Assembly: GCA_051251725.1 (NCBI GenBank)
Contig: JBPOFN010000032.1
Location: 1 to 48,544, forward strand
Origin: JALZUE01 sp051251725
GTDB taxonomy: Bacteria > Pseudomonadota > Gammaproteobacteria > Enterobacterales > Alteromonadaceae
Length of the DNA: 48,544 nt
Direction of reading: 5' to 3'
A model generated the notes under the pieces. It saw only the letters and a list, made by a program, of their open reading frames with translations, was not told where the DNA came from and made no database searches. Below are positions 32,543 to 41,863 of the stretch, piece by piece. The stretch's first letter is position 1. Every line of letters starts with the position of its first letter. The position numbers were made by a program, and so were the translations under genes.

Positions 32543-33556
32543 ATGAGTCTATTGATCACCGGCGGTACAGGTTATATTGGAAGCCACACTGTCGTAGAAT
32601 TATTAACCATTGGTGAAGAAGTTGTTATTATTGATAACTTGTCAAATTCATCAACATTAGTATTAGACAGAATTGAAACTATTACTGGTAAACGTCCGGT
32701 ATTTGTTGAAGCGGATATTTGCGATGAAAGTGCATTAGAAAAAGTATTTACTGAGCATGATATTTCAGCGGTTGTTCACTTTGCTGGTTTAAAAGCTGTT
32801 GGTGAATCAAACTCTATTCCTTTAAGTTATTACCACAACAATGTTGCCGGCACAGTTACTTTATTACAAGTAATGGCTAAACATAATGTTAAGAACTTTG
32901 TTTTTAGTTCATCTGCTACGGTTTATGGCGATCGTAATGTTGCTCCTATGGTTGAAACCATGGAAACACGTGCCACTAATCCTTATGGCCAAACTAAGTT
33001 AATGGTAGAAAATATCTTATTTGATTTAGCAAAAAGTGACGCAGATTGGTCGATTGCTTGTTTACGTTATTTCAACCCAATTGGTGCACATGCTTCTGGC
33101 ACCATAGGTGAAAATCCAAACGGTATTCCAAATAACTTATTACCATTTGTCGCCCAAGTGGCGGTTGGCCGTTTAAAAGAGCTTGCCGTATTTGGTGACG
33201 ATTATGAAACACCTGATGGTACTGGCGTTCGTGATTATATTCATGTTGTTGATTTGGCTTTAGGCCATGTTAAAGCATTACAAAAATTATCTGTTATCGA
33301 AGGTTGTACGCCAATTAACTTAGGCACAGGTAACGGTGTTTCAGTATTAGAAATTGTTAATAGCTTTAAAGAAATTAGCGGTCAAGATATTCCTTATAAA
33401 GTGGTACCTAGACGCGCAGGCGACGTTGCTGAGATGTTTGCTGATGCTACCGTTGCTAAAGAGCTACTTGGTTGGAGCGCAGAGCGCGATATACACGCGA
33501 TGATCGAAGATACATGGCGTTGGCAGTCTCAAAATCCAAATGGCTTTGAGGCTTAA
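32543..33556 (+). CDS. galE: UDP-glucose 4-epimerase
   Basis: It interconverts UDP-glucose and UDP-galactose (and possibly the N-acetyl forms). The 337-residue protein has the NAD site TGGTGYIGSHTVVEL, IIDNLSNSS, VVHFAGLKAVGES, the FSSSATVYGD serine region and the catalytic tyrosine and lysine in NPYGQTKLMVE. It also has YFNPIGAHASG and VRDYIHVVDLA, both typical of GalE. It stands as a single gene between a hairpin-bounded leader and a strong bidirectional terminator. The product joins the pool of precursors for the polysaccharide genes upstream. Confidence 0.94.
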   Translation: MSLLITGGTGYIGSHTVVELLTIGEEVVIIDNLSNSSTLVLDRIETITGKRPVFVEADICDESALEKVFTEHDISAVVHFAGLKAVGESNSIPLSYYHNNVAGTVTLLQVMAKHNVKNFVFSSSATVYGDRNVAPMVETMETRATNPYGQTKLMVENILFDLAKSDADWSIACLRYFNPIGAHASGTIGENPNGIPNNLLPFVAQVAVGRLKELAVFGDDYETPDGTGVRDYIHVVDLALGHVKALQKLSVIEGCTPINLGTGNGVSVLEIVNSFKEISGQDIPYKVVPRRAGDVAEMFADATVAKELLGWSAERDIHAMIEDTWRWQSQNPNGFEA

Positions 33557-33591
33557 TTAGCGCTTATTAGCGTTATGCTAATTGAAAGTCC

Positions 33592-33619
33592 AAAAAAGAG
33601 AGCCTAGGCTCTCTTTTTT
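33592..33619. terminator. Bidirectional terminator between galE and the EAL-HDOD gene
   Basis: A perfect 28-bp palindrome runs from A6 at 33592 through GAGAGCCTAGGCTCTC to T6 at 33619. With A-run and T-run on either side it can end transcription from galE (plus) and from the convergent minus-strand gene ending at 33654. Confidence 0.9.
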
Positions 33620-33653
33620 ATTGCCTGTATATTGGCTGTATATTAGTCGTTTA

Positions 33654-34874
33654 TTATTCACTAAACATTGTTTGCTCATCAGCCCATATCAGGGCGTCAT
33701 TATAAGCTTTGATCACGTTGTCTTTGTCTAACGCTAGTTTTTCAATGGCAATGTCACTTTGCTCCCAGTCAGCATGTTCGATAAGTGAGGCTAAGTTAAT
33801 AATATCAGCTAAGGTGCCTTTTTTAGTTAATAGCGGCTCTTTGATATCTTGCGACAAGGGGAGGCTTTCTAACACCACTTCTATTTTTTCATCAAGTATG
33901 GCATCAATTAACGATAACAAACCGGTTAAGAATGAAATAGAAGCATTGACTTGATTACCTAATTCTTTTGCGATCGCTTCACAGAATTTAGCGCGCGCCA
34001 TTGAAAATTTAATTAATTCTGACGGTTTATCTGGATTAGCGTTAGCGGCAAACATTAAGGCAATAAAGCGATTAAGTTCACTTGACCCTAAAATAACCAG
34101 CGCTTGTTTAATGGTTGAAATTTCATTACGGCGTCTAAATATTGGCGAATTAGCATAACGTAATAGTTTATATGACAAGGTAACGTCACGTTCAAACACT
34201 GATGTGATGCTGGCTAAGTCTAATTCTGGTTTTGAGGTTTCATATAATAATTCAGCCATTGCCATTTGTGATGGCGATAAATTTTTAGTTTTAACCATTT
34301 CTGGTTTAGAGAAAAAATAGCCCTGAAATAATTCACAGCCTAACTCGAGTGCTTGTTCGTACTCTTCGTAAGTCTCTACTTTTTCAGCTAATAGCTTAAT
34401 ATGAGGGAAGTCACTAATCGCGGTTTTGATGATCTTCATCTCATCAAGGGTGCTGTTTTGCCAATCGAGTTTGATGATATGAATAAAGGGATAAAAGTGC
34501 GCCCACACACTTTGATGCTCGTAATCATCTAAGGCTAAGGTGTAGCCTTTTTGATGTAAGTCTTTGCAATGGGCTAATAAGCGTTTACCCGGTTTTACCG
34601 TTTCTAAAATTTCAACCACCACTTCTTCTGGGGTTAACATTTCAGGGTAGTTATTATTTAAACTCTCAAGCGTAAAATTGATAAAGGCAGGTTTACCCGC
34701 GGTAAATTCAGACAACCCCATATTAAAACGACTGGCTTCAATCATTTTAGTGGTTGCAACATCACCATCAATATCAGGAAAACAATTATCGACACCGTCT
34801 CGAAAGAGCAGTTCATAGGCAAATAACTTTTTATCAATATCTAAGATAGGCTGCCGAGCTGCGTAAAAATACAT
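33654..34874 (-). CDS. EAL-HDOD signalling protein (YuxH/CdgJ type)
   Basis: The 406-residue protein joins an N-terminal EAL-like domain (to about residue 205) to a C-terminal HDOD domain (about 205-390), as in YuxH of Bacillus or CdgJ of Vibrio. Most positions expected of an active cyclic-di-GMP phosphodiesterase seem present: the glutamate of YELLFR, Asn in FINFTLES, Glu in VVEILE, Asp-Asp in LALDDYEH, Lys in IIKLDW, Glu in LAEKVET and Gln in FQGYFF. The first motif reads ELL rather than EAL and the loop after DD lacks the usual FG. It may hydrolyse or merely bind c-di-GMP, a common regulator of polysaccharide production. It stands alone on the minus strand. Confidence 0.85.
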   Translation of the reverse strand: MYFYAARQPILDIDKKLFAYELLFRDGVDNCFPDIDGDVATTKMIEASRFNMGLSEFTAGKPAFINFTLESLNNNYPEMLTPEEVVVEILETVKPGKRLLAHCKDLHQKGYTLALDDYEHQSVWAHFYPFIHIIKLDWQNSTLDEMKIIKTAISDFPHIKLLAEKVETYEEYEQALELGCELFQGYFFSKPEMVKTKNLSPSQMAMAELLYETSKPELDLASITSVFERDVTLSYKLLRYANSPIFRRRNEISTIKQALVILGSSELNRFIALMFAANANPDKPSELIKFSMARAKFCEAIAKELGNQVNASISFLTGLLSLIDAILDEKIEVVLESLPLSQDIKEPLLTKKGTLADIINLASLIEHADWEQSDIAIEKLALDKDNVIKAYNDALIWADEQTMFSE

Positions 34875-35141
34875 TTATACGTTCACCTTTAATTTTATTT
34901 ACTTATTTAACGTTATTATATTGACGCTAAAAAGTCTATTAACAAATAACTTAGCAGGATGTATTTGGCAACTATTCGCTATTTTGTATATAAATCAGTC
35001 ACTAAGTATTACTTGTTAGTATAGGTTAATAATATGAATAGCGTTTATTATTCTATTAATTTAAACAACTTGGCTGGACGCTTGTCATTGAGCGCAACTC
35101 GGAAAGGTTTTTTTATTGAGGTTGTCAGTAAAAGCTAAACG
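34875..35141. other. Intergenic region without recognised gene
   Basis: This stretch holds the upstream leader of the minus-strand EAL-HDOD gene. It is AT-rich, and I see no ORF, RNA gene or convincing promoter that I can define. Confidence 0.5.
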
Positions 35142-35175
35142 AAAAAGCCTAAGCTATTAATAGCTTAGGCTTTTT
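35142..35175. terminator. Terminator hairpin after the DUF3379 gene
   Basis: AAAAAGCCTAAGCTA at 35142-35156 pairs perfectly with TAGCTTAGGCTTTTT at 35161-35175 over the loop TTAA. It lies 60 bases beyond the end of the minus-strand anti-sigma gene and works in either direction by sequence. Confidence 0.85.
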
Positions 35176-35234
35176 GAAATATAGATAAAGTTTCCTTAGT
35201 TGGTACTAGCGGATACTAATTTAAACCGTGTAAA

Positions 35235-35948
35235 TTAAATCGACCATTGAACATTTTGGTTGATTCTTGTTTGCCAGTCGGCAATGTTTTCATTTTTATC
35301 AGCGATGACAACAATATTACTTTGGCGATATTGTATGGTCTTGCCGTTGAAGCGTTCATCGGAAAAATCGCTGGTTACGGTTAACTCGTCGGTTTGCGGT
35401 AACACAAATACAGTGATCGCTGAATGTTCGCCTTGAAAGACTAAGTGCAGGCTTTTAATACCATCAAAACGGCAAAAGTCAGCAGCAATAATGTCACCTA
35501 CTAAGCCTTTGAAGTTGCCGCCAAAGTTAGCCATTTTTTGATTTAACGAATCCAATGTTAAAGCACTATTAACAGGCATTGTTAATAAACCTTCTTCATG
35601 ATGAATATGGGCTAATGCATGTTCTGAAAGATTATTATAGGCACTTGATGATTGAAATAAACTCATCGTTAAACCTATAGTCAAAGCAACAGAGGCGGCA
35701 AGCGCTAGATGAATACGTGATTTACGTTTTTGCTGCTTATGGCTAGCCATGGTTTGTCTTAAGATTAATTTTTCCGACAAGCCTTCCGGCACTTCAACAT
35801 TTAACGCCGATTCAATGCTTTGTTCAAATAATGCTAATTCTCGAGCAAAGTTTTCTTTTTGCTGATCATCGTTCATTGCTTGTTGCATATCAGCATCAAT
35901 GTTTTTTGGATCTGCATACAAGCTACGTCTAAATTGCAAATCATCCAT
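35235..35948 (-). CDS. DUF3379 family protein, probable anti-sigma factor
   Basis: The 237-residue protein begins with a cytoplasmic region of about 80 residues starting MDDLQFRRSLYADPKN. One membrane segment follows at about 81-98 (HLALAASVALTIGLTMSLF), then a periplasmic part with a conserved-looking core (GGNFKGLVGDIIAADFCRF). It fits the DUF3379 family, usually encoded directly after an ECF sigma factor. The start overlaps the sigma gene by eight bases, so the two are co-translated. An inner-membrane anti-sigma role is inferred from topology and this pairing; no zinc-binding HxxxCxxC motif is seen. Confidence 0.78.
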   Translation of the reverse strand: MDDLQFRRSLYADPKNIDADMQQAMNDDQQKENFARELALFEQSIESALNVEVPEGLSEKLILRQTMASHKQQKRKSRIHLALAASVALTIGLTMSLFQSSSAYNNLSEHALAHIHHEEGLLTMPVNSALTLDSLNQKMANFGGNFKGLVGDIIAADFCRFDGIKSLHLVFQGEHSAITVFVLPQTDELTVTSDFSDERFNGKTIQYRQSNIVVIADKNENIADWQTRINQNVQWSI

Positions 35949-36510
35949 TACTAAAACCTCTCAATTGTGGCTCTTTATCAACCGCGTCTTTTAATTGGTT
36001 ACGAGCTCTAAATAATCGCGTCATTACCGTGTTTTTATTCAAAGATAATAAACCGGCAATTTCTTCACCGCTAAAACCTCCGATCACTTGTAAAACTAAC
36101 GGCTCGCGATATTCTTCAGGCAAACCGGCTATTTTTTCTCGTAGCCAATGGTTTTCAATTTTTTGTTCATTAGTGGTTGAGTGTTTGTCTTGTATTGACG
36201 CTTCTTCGTATTCACTCATTTCAAAACGTTTACGTTCAAACCTACGGGCATTTTCACGCCTTAAAATTGTGATCAGCCAAGCTTTTGCTGCTTTTTCATC
36301 TTTTAATGAATCTAAAGCTCGCCAAGCACGTAAAAACGTTTCTTGCACTAAATCTTCAGCAATATGTTTATCGTGGCATAGCCAGTATGCAAATCGATAT
36401 AAATCGGTATGCAGAGCTTTGACCAGCGCTTCGTATCGTGTTTGTTTTGATATCATACTGGATGAGACCTGAGCAGTTGAGGTTTTATTTCCAACTTTTT
36501 TCTTAAACAT
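35941..36510 (-). CDS. ECF-type sigma-70 family RNA polymerase sigma factor
   Basis: It directs RNA polymerase to a specific promoter set. Region 2 is visible as LYRFAYWLCHDKHIAEDLVQ followed by ETFLRAWRAL, and region 4 as LPEEYREPLVLQVIGGFSGE followed by EIAGLLSLNKNTVMTRLFRAR. I start it at ATG 36510, which has AAGGGA about five bases upstream, giving about 189 residues. An earlier in-frame ATG at 36537 has weaker support. It is followed by the overlapping DUF3379 gene. The stimulus and regulon are unknown; ECF genes often control their own operon. Confidence 0.88.
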   Translation of the reverse strand: MFKKKVGNKTSTAQVSSSMISKQTRYEALVKALHTDLYRFAYWLCHDKHIAEDLVQETFLRAWRALDSLKDEKAAKAWLITILRRENARRFERKRFEMSEYEEASIQDKHSTTNEQKIENHWLREKIAGLPEEYREPLVLQVIGGFSGEEIAGLLSLNKNTVMTRLFRARNQLKDAVDKEPQLRGFSNG

Positions 36511-36674
36511 TGAATCCCTTATTTTCAGCAGGTGCATAACCTGATATTTATGAGCAAATAATTTAGCTCGGGCTATTCGTAGAAGTGACTGGGAACATAA
36601 CCATATTAGTTACTTTTTCAGATAAAGGGTCAGATAAACAAGTTTAGCTTAGTTGACTGTATCGAAGTTCAGCT

Positions 36675-36708
36675 AGCTGAGCATCATCATAAGCGATAAT
36701 GCTCAGCT
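36675..36708. terminator. Hairpin between batD and the sigma factor gene
   Basis: AGCTGAGCAT at 36675-36684 pairs perfectly with ATGCTCAGCT at 36699-36708 over a 14-base loop. It lies just beyond the minus-strand batD end. On the minus strand no T-run follows, so termination would be weak or factor-aided. It may instead be a regulatory site in the sigma factor leader. Confidence 0.45.
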
Positions 36709-36767
36709 TTAAAGGTTTTTATGAACGACTATTGGTTGTTGCGGGTGTGAGTTAACAGTCATTTAAC

Positions 36768-38438
36768 TTAAGGATTAAGCGCGAAATTAAGTTTTTGCTC
36801 TTGATTAATGTGCTGTTTATTAAGCTCGACGATAACTTTCAGTAATTTTTGTCCTTGCCAATCGCCGGTATTTTTACCGTAATAACTCGCCTGTAAGTCA
36901 GCCACTGCCGCGGTTAATTCGCTATTATTTAAGTTATTTAAACCTTGCGATAAATTAGTTATTTTACTGGTCGGCAATAAAGATTTAAACCAAGGAACAA
37001 GAGCTGTTAATACTTCGCGACCTTGATTTTTTTTACAGCCAGATAACAAGGCTAAATAAGGTTGATTAATGGGGTTAATAGCTACTGCCGGTTTAGCTTT
37101 TCGATTGCGTAAATAACTATGAGTTGCCCACATAAAAGAAGTTACTAGCCATAAAGCTAAAAATAACCATTGCAGCCAGCTGGCTTTTTCAACATAAACG
37201 GTTTCGCTATTATTTGCTAATAGTGTACTTGGCTGTCTTTCTGGGGTTATCTGAGCAGGCGGATTTGGCGTTTGGGCATTGATCATCATTTCAGGGTTTG
37301 GCTTAACCGTTATTTTTCGAGCCGGTAACGTGGCAAACTCGGTTTGATTGGTTACGGTATTAAACCAAGGGATTTTTATTTCAGGTAATTCAAATTCACC
37401 GGCGTAACTAGCGACAATGGCAAAGTTGATTACGGCTTGGCTAACTAAGCGATTACTATTAATGCCACTGTGCACCGCGGGTTGATCAGGGTAAATTTTA
37501 AGCCCTGGTGCTGCTGGCATTTCAAGTTTAGGTAATTGCTCTTCTGTGATACCGACCGCGGTCACAGTGACTGTGCGGGTGATCGGATCACCCACCATAA
37601 ATTCATTTGGCTTGGGCTGCCATTCTTCATGTAAAGTGAATAATTCGCTTGGTAACCAATCGCCTTGATAATCATTGGGCTGTGGTTTGACGATCAGCTG
37701 GAGTGCATCGCTAATAACCGTAACAGGCTTACTTTGGTTAAAGCCAAACAAGCCTGAGCGACGCTGTGATGGCATGGATATTTGCCCTGAAAAAATCGGC
37801 ATTTCTAAACTAAATTCACCACTTTTTTGTGGGCTAATAGCAAATTTACGTTCAATAACCTGAAAGCGCCTGCCGTTAATAATTTCTTCTTTTTGGGTAT
37901 CTTCGCCTAATTTGGAAATATTAGCATCAGCCATACTTGGATCAGATAGACTACCGCCTTCTAACGGGACACCGACATAAAGCTTAACTGTTAAAGTTAC
38001 TTGCTGTTGCACATATATTTCTTGTTTAGCGATAGCTGACTCGATGTAAATATCGCGTTGTTTGTCTTTTTGTGCTGACTGCTCAAGCACCACCAAAGCA
38101 ATCGGCGCTGTATGTTTGTTTTTAACCTTAAGTGCAGGAATAATGACTTTCCCTGACTTTCTAGGCACTAACACGGTTGTCCACTTAGTTTGACGGCTGG
38201 CGCTGCCGTTGACGATTTGTGTTTGCGAGCTAGTTGACGTTCTGCCGACAATAAAATCTTTTAATAATACCGAAGTATCTAAAGCGTTAGTGGCAACGTC
38301 ATCGTCTGCAATGACTTCTAAAACGATAGACTCACCTTTAACCGCTGGATTTTTATCAATTGCCGCGGTAACACTTTCTAAAGAAAATGCCGATAAACTA
38401 AAGGTTAAACTTAAAAAATATAAAACGATTTTTACCAC
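36768..38438 (-). CDS. batD: BatD-like protein
   Basis: This is the last gene of a Bat (Bacteroides aerotolerance) type operon. The 556-residue protein starts with a signal peptide (MVKIVLYFLSLTFSLSAFS) followed by immunoglobulin-like beta domains typical of BatD. Examples are SVTAAIDKNPAVKGESIVLE and RRFQVIERKFAISPQKSGEF. One membrane segment lies near residue 425 (WLQWLFLALWLVTSFMWA), followed by a cytoplasmic tail of about 115 residues. Most of the protein is therefore periplasmic. It overlaps the preceding batB/C gene by seven bases. The molecular function of BatD is not settled; the operon is linked to envelope or oxidative stress tolerance in some bacteria. Confidence 0.85.
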   Translation of the reverse strand: MVKIVLYFLSLTFSLSAFSLESVTAAIDKNPAVKGESIVLEVIADDDVATNALDTSVLLKDFIVGRTSTSSQTQIVNGSASRQTKWTTVLVPRKSGKVIIPALKVKNKHTAPIALVVLEQSAQKDKQRDIYIESAIAKQEIYVQQQVTLTVKLYVGVPLEGGSLSDPSMADANISKLGEDTQKEEIINGRRFQVIERKFAISPQKSGEFSLEMPIFSGQISMPSQRRSGLFGFNQSKPVTVISDALQLIVKPQPNDYQGDWLPSELFTLHEEWQPKPNEFMVGDPITRTVTVTAVGITEEQLPKLEMPAAPGLKIYPDQPAVHSGINSNRLVSQAVINFAIVASYAGEFELPEIKIPWFNTVTNQTEFATLPARKITVKPNPEMMINAQTPNPPAQITPERQPSTLLANNSETVYVEKASWLQWLFLALWLVTSFMWATHSYLRNRKAKPAVAINPINQPYLALLSGCKKNQGREVLTALVPWFKSLLPTSKITNLSQGLNNLNNSELTAAVADLQASYYGKNTGDWQGQKLLKVIVELNKQHINQEQKLNFALNP

Positions 38439-40396
38439 TTTTTATTAACTCCTGAATTTTGGTTGCGACGTTTTTTATGTTCTAACTTCATTTTATTGCG
38501 TAGTAATAAATAGGGATCGTCGGTCACTTTATTTAATAATAATTGATGTTTTTGCTCTTCTTCTTGCGCTGCTTGTTCGGCTTCGGTTAACTGAGCGGCA
38601 GATGCGGCTTGTTCGCCGTTTTCATCATCAGTTTCTTCACCTGCTTGCTGCTGTGCGGACTCATTATCTTGCTCATCAGCCGGTTTACCTTCTTCGCCAT
38701 TTTGCTGCGCTTCTTCTTGTTCGGCATCATCTTGCTCAGCACCATTTTGCTGATCACTATTTTGTGCTTGGTCTTGCTCTGACTGCTCGCCGTTTTGAGA
38801 TTGCTGTTGATCAGAATTTTCACCTTGCTGTTCCTGGTCTTGGCTTTGCCCTTGATTATCATCTTGGCTCTGCTCGCCGTCACCATTTTGATCTTGGTTT
38901 TGCTCTTGGCTGTCTTGCCCTTCGCTATCACCATCACCTTTTTGTTGCTGCTGTTCTTGTTGTGCTTTAACTTGCTCAACTAACTGTTTATTACTTTTTG
39001 CCGCTGCTAGGTTAGGGTTTCTTTTTAGCGCTTCATCATAGGCTTTTAAGGCCTCGTCTAACTTTCCTAATTTCGCTAAGCTATTACCTTGATTATAAAA
39101 GGCATCAGCACTGTCGCTTTGTTTAAATGCTTGCAGTGCTTGTTCAAAGTCGCCATTTTTATAATGTGAACTGCCTTGCCATAGTGGGTCGGTAAATTGC
39201 TCAGCAGCAGCTTGGTAATTTTCTTGATTGTAATTTTGCTGCGCTTGTTGATCTTGAGTTTGCCATAAATTCTGCCAAAAACTATTTTCGCTTGGATTGT
39301 TTTTAGTGCTTGGATTCGCACTCGCTGTTGCTGGAGCATTTGGGGCTACTGCGGCTTGTGCATAACTCGTGGGCATATCAGTGAAAAACAATAGACAAGC
39401 ACAAACACTTAATAAACCACCACGGCGAAAATAAGGTAACAATAACGGCAATATTAATAATAAGAGATAAGGACCTGCTTCTTGATATTGATCGCCATCA
39501 GCAAATTGTTCGTCTTGCTCTTTCACTTCGGCTTTAAGTTTGGCATGACTTACCAGCGCTTCAATATCAGCAGAATCGTTTCTTAATGTTTGATAATGTC
39601 CTCGGCCGCTTTTGGCTAAGCCATCAAGAGCGCCAACGGTTAAGTGTGGAATAACAATCGCGCCGCTATCGTCTTTTAATAATTGGCCATCAGGCATAGT
39701 GATCGGGGCGCCGCTTTGAGTACCAATGCCAAGAATATTGATTCTGTGTTTGATAGTACTGATAAAGCCTAAAACAGCTTCGACATCATAACGGTCAACA
39801 TCGTCAGTTAACCAATAAATATCCCCTTCAATGTGACCGGCGTTGGTCAACATTTCATTGGCCATAGTGAGAGCGGTAAGTGGGTTGCTGCCTTGTACTG
39901 GCATTAACTCAGGCGATAGTGCCGGTAATAATAACGTAATGTTATTAATATCTTCGGTTAGCGGGCTAATGACAAAACTGTCGCCAGCATAAGCAATCAA
40001 ACCGATATCACCTTCGTTGAGCTTTTCTAATAAATCTATCGCTTTATAGCGCGCTCGAGTAAGGCGGTTAGGTGTTATATCAGTCGCATACATGGAATTA
40101 GACATATCCATGATGATAACCGCACCTTTTTGCACATTGTAAACCGGCTGTGGTAATTTTTGCCAAGCCGGACCTGCTAAAGCGATAATACTAAGTAAGG
40201 CAATCAAGGCTGGTAAAAACAGCGAAAAGCTTTGGCCTTGGCTATCGCCACTAATGAGCTTGTTTGATAAATGCGCCGGTATAACTTGTTGCCAGCCAGA
40301 ATGACTAACGCGTAAATGTTTTAATAAATAGACAATGATAAAAACCAGTGCGATCGCCAGCAGCCAGTATGGGCGAACAAAATGAAAATCAGCCAT
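38432..40396 (-). CDS. BatB/BatC-type VWA and TPR domain protein
   Basis: The protein joins a BatB-like half to a BatC-like TPR half. N-terminal membrane segments (PYWLLAIALVFIIVYLL) precede a von Willebrand A domain with MIDAS motif MDMSNSM. A further hydrophobic segment near 320-350 follows, then TPR-like helices (DAFYNQGNSLAKLGKLDEAL) around 425-475. The tail, about residues 480-610, is extremely rich in Q, E, D, N, S and G, and the protein ends in a basic segment. I start it at ATG 40396, preceded by a perfect AAGGAG seven bases upstream; a start at 40462 would lie deep inside batA. About 654 residues. The acidic tail is unstructured by composition. Confidence 0.85.
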   Translation of the reverse strand: MADFHFVRPYWLLAIALVFIIVYLLKHLRVSHSGWQQVIPAHLSNKLISGDSQGQSFSLFLPALIALLSIIALAGPAWQKLPQPVYNVQKGAVIIMDMSNSMYATDITPNRLTRARYKAIDLLEKLNEGDIGLIAYAGDSFVISPLTEDINNITLLLPALSPELMPVQGSNPLTALTMANEMLTNAGHIEGDIYWLTDDVDRYDVEAVLGFISTIKHRINILGIGTQSGAPITMPDGQLLKDDSGAIVIPHLTVGALDGLAKSGRGHYQTLRNDSADIEALVSHAKLKAEVKEQDEQFADGDQYQEAGPYLLLLILPLLLPYFRRGGLLSVCACLLFFTDMPTSYAQAAVAPNAPATASANPSTKNNPSENSFWQNLWQTQDQQAQQNYNQENYQAAAEQFTDPLWQGSSHYKNGDFEQALQAFKQSDSADAFYNQGNSLAKLGKLDEALKAYDEALKRNPNLAAAKSNKQLVEQVKAQQEQQQQKGDGDSEGQDSQEQNQDQNGDGEQSQDDNQGQSQDQEQQGENSDQQQSQNGEQSEQDQAQNSDQQNGAEQDDAEQEEAQQNGEEGKPADEQDNESAQQQAGEETDDENGEQAASAAQLTEAEQAAQEEEQKHQLLLNKVTDDPYLLLRNKMKLEHKKRRNQNSGVNKKW

Positions 40397-41390
40397 TGTT
40401 TCGCTCCTTAAAGGCAAATAGGTGACGAGATAACAATAATAAATATATGAAGGCCAAGACAAAGGCGATGCTTAATGGCCAATAGAATAGGGCGGTTAAC
40501 GGGCGCATTTGCTGTTGCTCTTGATCGACCGGTTCAAGTTGGTCGAGCAGCTGATAAATTTCTGCCATACCTTGGCTATCGCGGGCGCGGAAGTATTTAC
40601 CGCCAGTTTTGCTAGCAATATTTTGCAAACCGCGTTCATCTAGATCTGCAGAAGGGTTTACTTTTCTACTACCGAAAAATGATTGTTGAAGCATTTCATC
40701 GGCGCCAATACCGATAGTGTAAACGGTAATGTTTTTTGCGACTGCTAGTTCAAGCGCTTCTTCGGGCGTTAATTTACCCGCGGTATTTTGACCATCGGTT
40801 AATAACAGTAAAACGCGATTTGATTCACTTTTTTCATCAAAACGTTTTACCGCAAGACCAATAGCGTCACCAATGGCGGTTTGTCTGCCAACTAAGCCTA
40901 ACACTGATTCATCTAACATTTGTTGAACGGTTTTACGGTCAAAGGTCATCGGCGCTTGCATGTAAGCATCATCGCCAAAAAGAATAAGTCCTAAGCGATC
41001 GCCAACGCGGCGTTCAATAAAGTCACCTAACACCACTTTAACCATTTGTAAGCGATTAACCGCGCGATTATTAATGACCATATCTTCAACTTGCATACTG
41101 CCAGACAAATCGACGGCGATCATCATTTCGCGCCCTTGGGTTGGAATGTTAATCGCTTCGCCTAACCATTGTGGTCTACTGCTGGCAAGTACAACTAATA
41201 GCCAAATTAATGATAATAATACCAGCGGTATTTTTTTATCATTTTTTTGCAGTTGTTGTTCACCTGCTTTTTGAAAAACTAATGGCACTTTTAACGCGCT
41301 AGTTTGGCTTTTTCTTTGCGCCGGTAAAAAGTAAATAATAAACGGAATTGGTAAGGCGAGTAATAACCACGGCCAGTCGAAATGGATCAT
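40389..41390 (-). CDS. batA: BatA-like VWA domain membrane protein
   Basis: The 333-residue protein has two N-terminal hydrophobic segments, a von Willebrand A domain with MIDAS motif VDLSGSM at about residues 92-98 and the later LLLTDGQNTAG, and a C-terminal membrane helix (YWPLSIAFVLAFIYLLLL). This is the BatA layout. VWA proteins of this kind form a membrane complex with MoxR-type ATPases, here encoded three genes upstream. It overlaps the DUF4381 gene by four bases and the batB/C gene by eight bases, indicating one transcript. Confidence 0.88.
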   Translation of the reverse strand: MIHFDWPWLLLALPIPFIIYFLPAQRKSQTSALKVPLVFQKAGEQQLQKNDKKIPLVLLSLIWLLVVLASSRPQWLGEAINIPTQGREMMIAVDLSGSMQVEDMVINNRAVNRLQMVKVVLGDFIERRVGDRLGLILFGDDAYMQAPMTFDRKTVQQMLDESVLGLVGRQTAIGDAIGLAVKRFDEKSESNRVLLLLTDGQNTAGKLTPEEALELAVAKNITVYTIGIGADEMLQQSFFGSRKVNPSADLDERGLQNIASKTGGKYFRARDSQGMAEIYQLLDQLEPVDQEQQQMRPLTALFYWPLSIAFVLAFIYLLLLSRHLFAFKERNNG

Positions 41391-41863
41391 TTTGTTGCTC
41401 CACTTTTATCTGGTTTTGGCGGTAGGGCATGTTTTAGCCATACTAAGCAGTGCTGAGTAAAGACAAGGTTTGACTCGTCGGTTTGACTTTTTTGATACTG
41501 CTGTTGCCAAATGGCTAAGGTATTATCTAAGAATATTTGCTGGCGAGATTGCGGTAATTTAGCACTTAAATAGTGAGCAAGTTTCTCCCCTGAAAGCTTG
41601 GCGACTTCATGACGAGGAAAATAAAACATTGCGGCCCACTTTATAATGGCGGTGGTATCAGTGATTGATAACGCCGGAGCGCTTAAATTCTTTATCGCGA
41701 GTTTTTGCACTTTTTTTAGCTTAATATTTTTACGTAGCGCTAATAAAATTAGAGTGAACACGATAATCATAAGCGCTAATAATAACCACCAGCCAATCGC
41801 CATTGGAAATTGGCTAATTTGCTCGGGCGTTTGAATATCTGCTAATTGGGCTAACGGATCCAT
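41387..41863 (-). CDS. DUF4381 family membrane protein
   Basis: This small protein of 158 residues has one membrane segment at about 25-45 (GWWLLLALMIIVFTLILLAL), preceded by a short N-terminus (MDPLAQLADIQTPEQISQFP) typical of DUF4381. A cytoplasmic C-terminal part contains a conserved helix (KWAAMFYFPRHEVAKLSGEK). It is found regularly between the DUF58 and BatA genes in proteobacterial MoxR/Bat operons. Its function is unknown. It overlaps DUF58 by 13 bases. Confidence 0.85.
   Translation of the reverse strand: MDPLAQLADIQTPEQISQFPMAIGWWLLLALMIIVFTLILLALRKNIKLKKVQKLAIKNLSAPALSITDTTAIIKWAAMFYFPRHEVAKLSGEKLAHYLSAKLPQSRQQIFLDNTLAIWQQQYQKSQTDESNLVFTQHCLVWLKHALPPKPDKSGATK

Noticed and set aside
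38587..38983. Several ORFs of 60-130 codons on both strands within the batB/C tail
   Set aside because: They are alternate-frame readings of the repetitive Q/E/D/N-rich codons and have highly biased composition.
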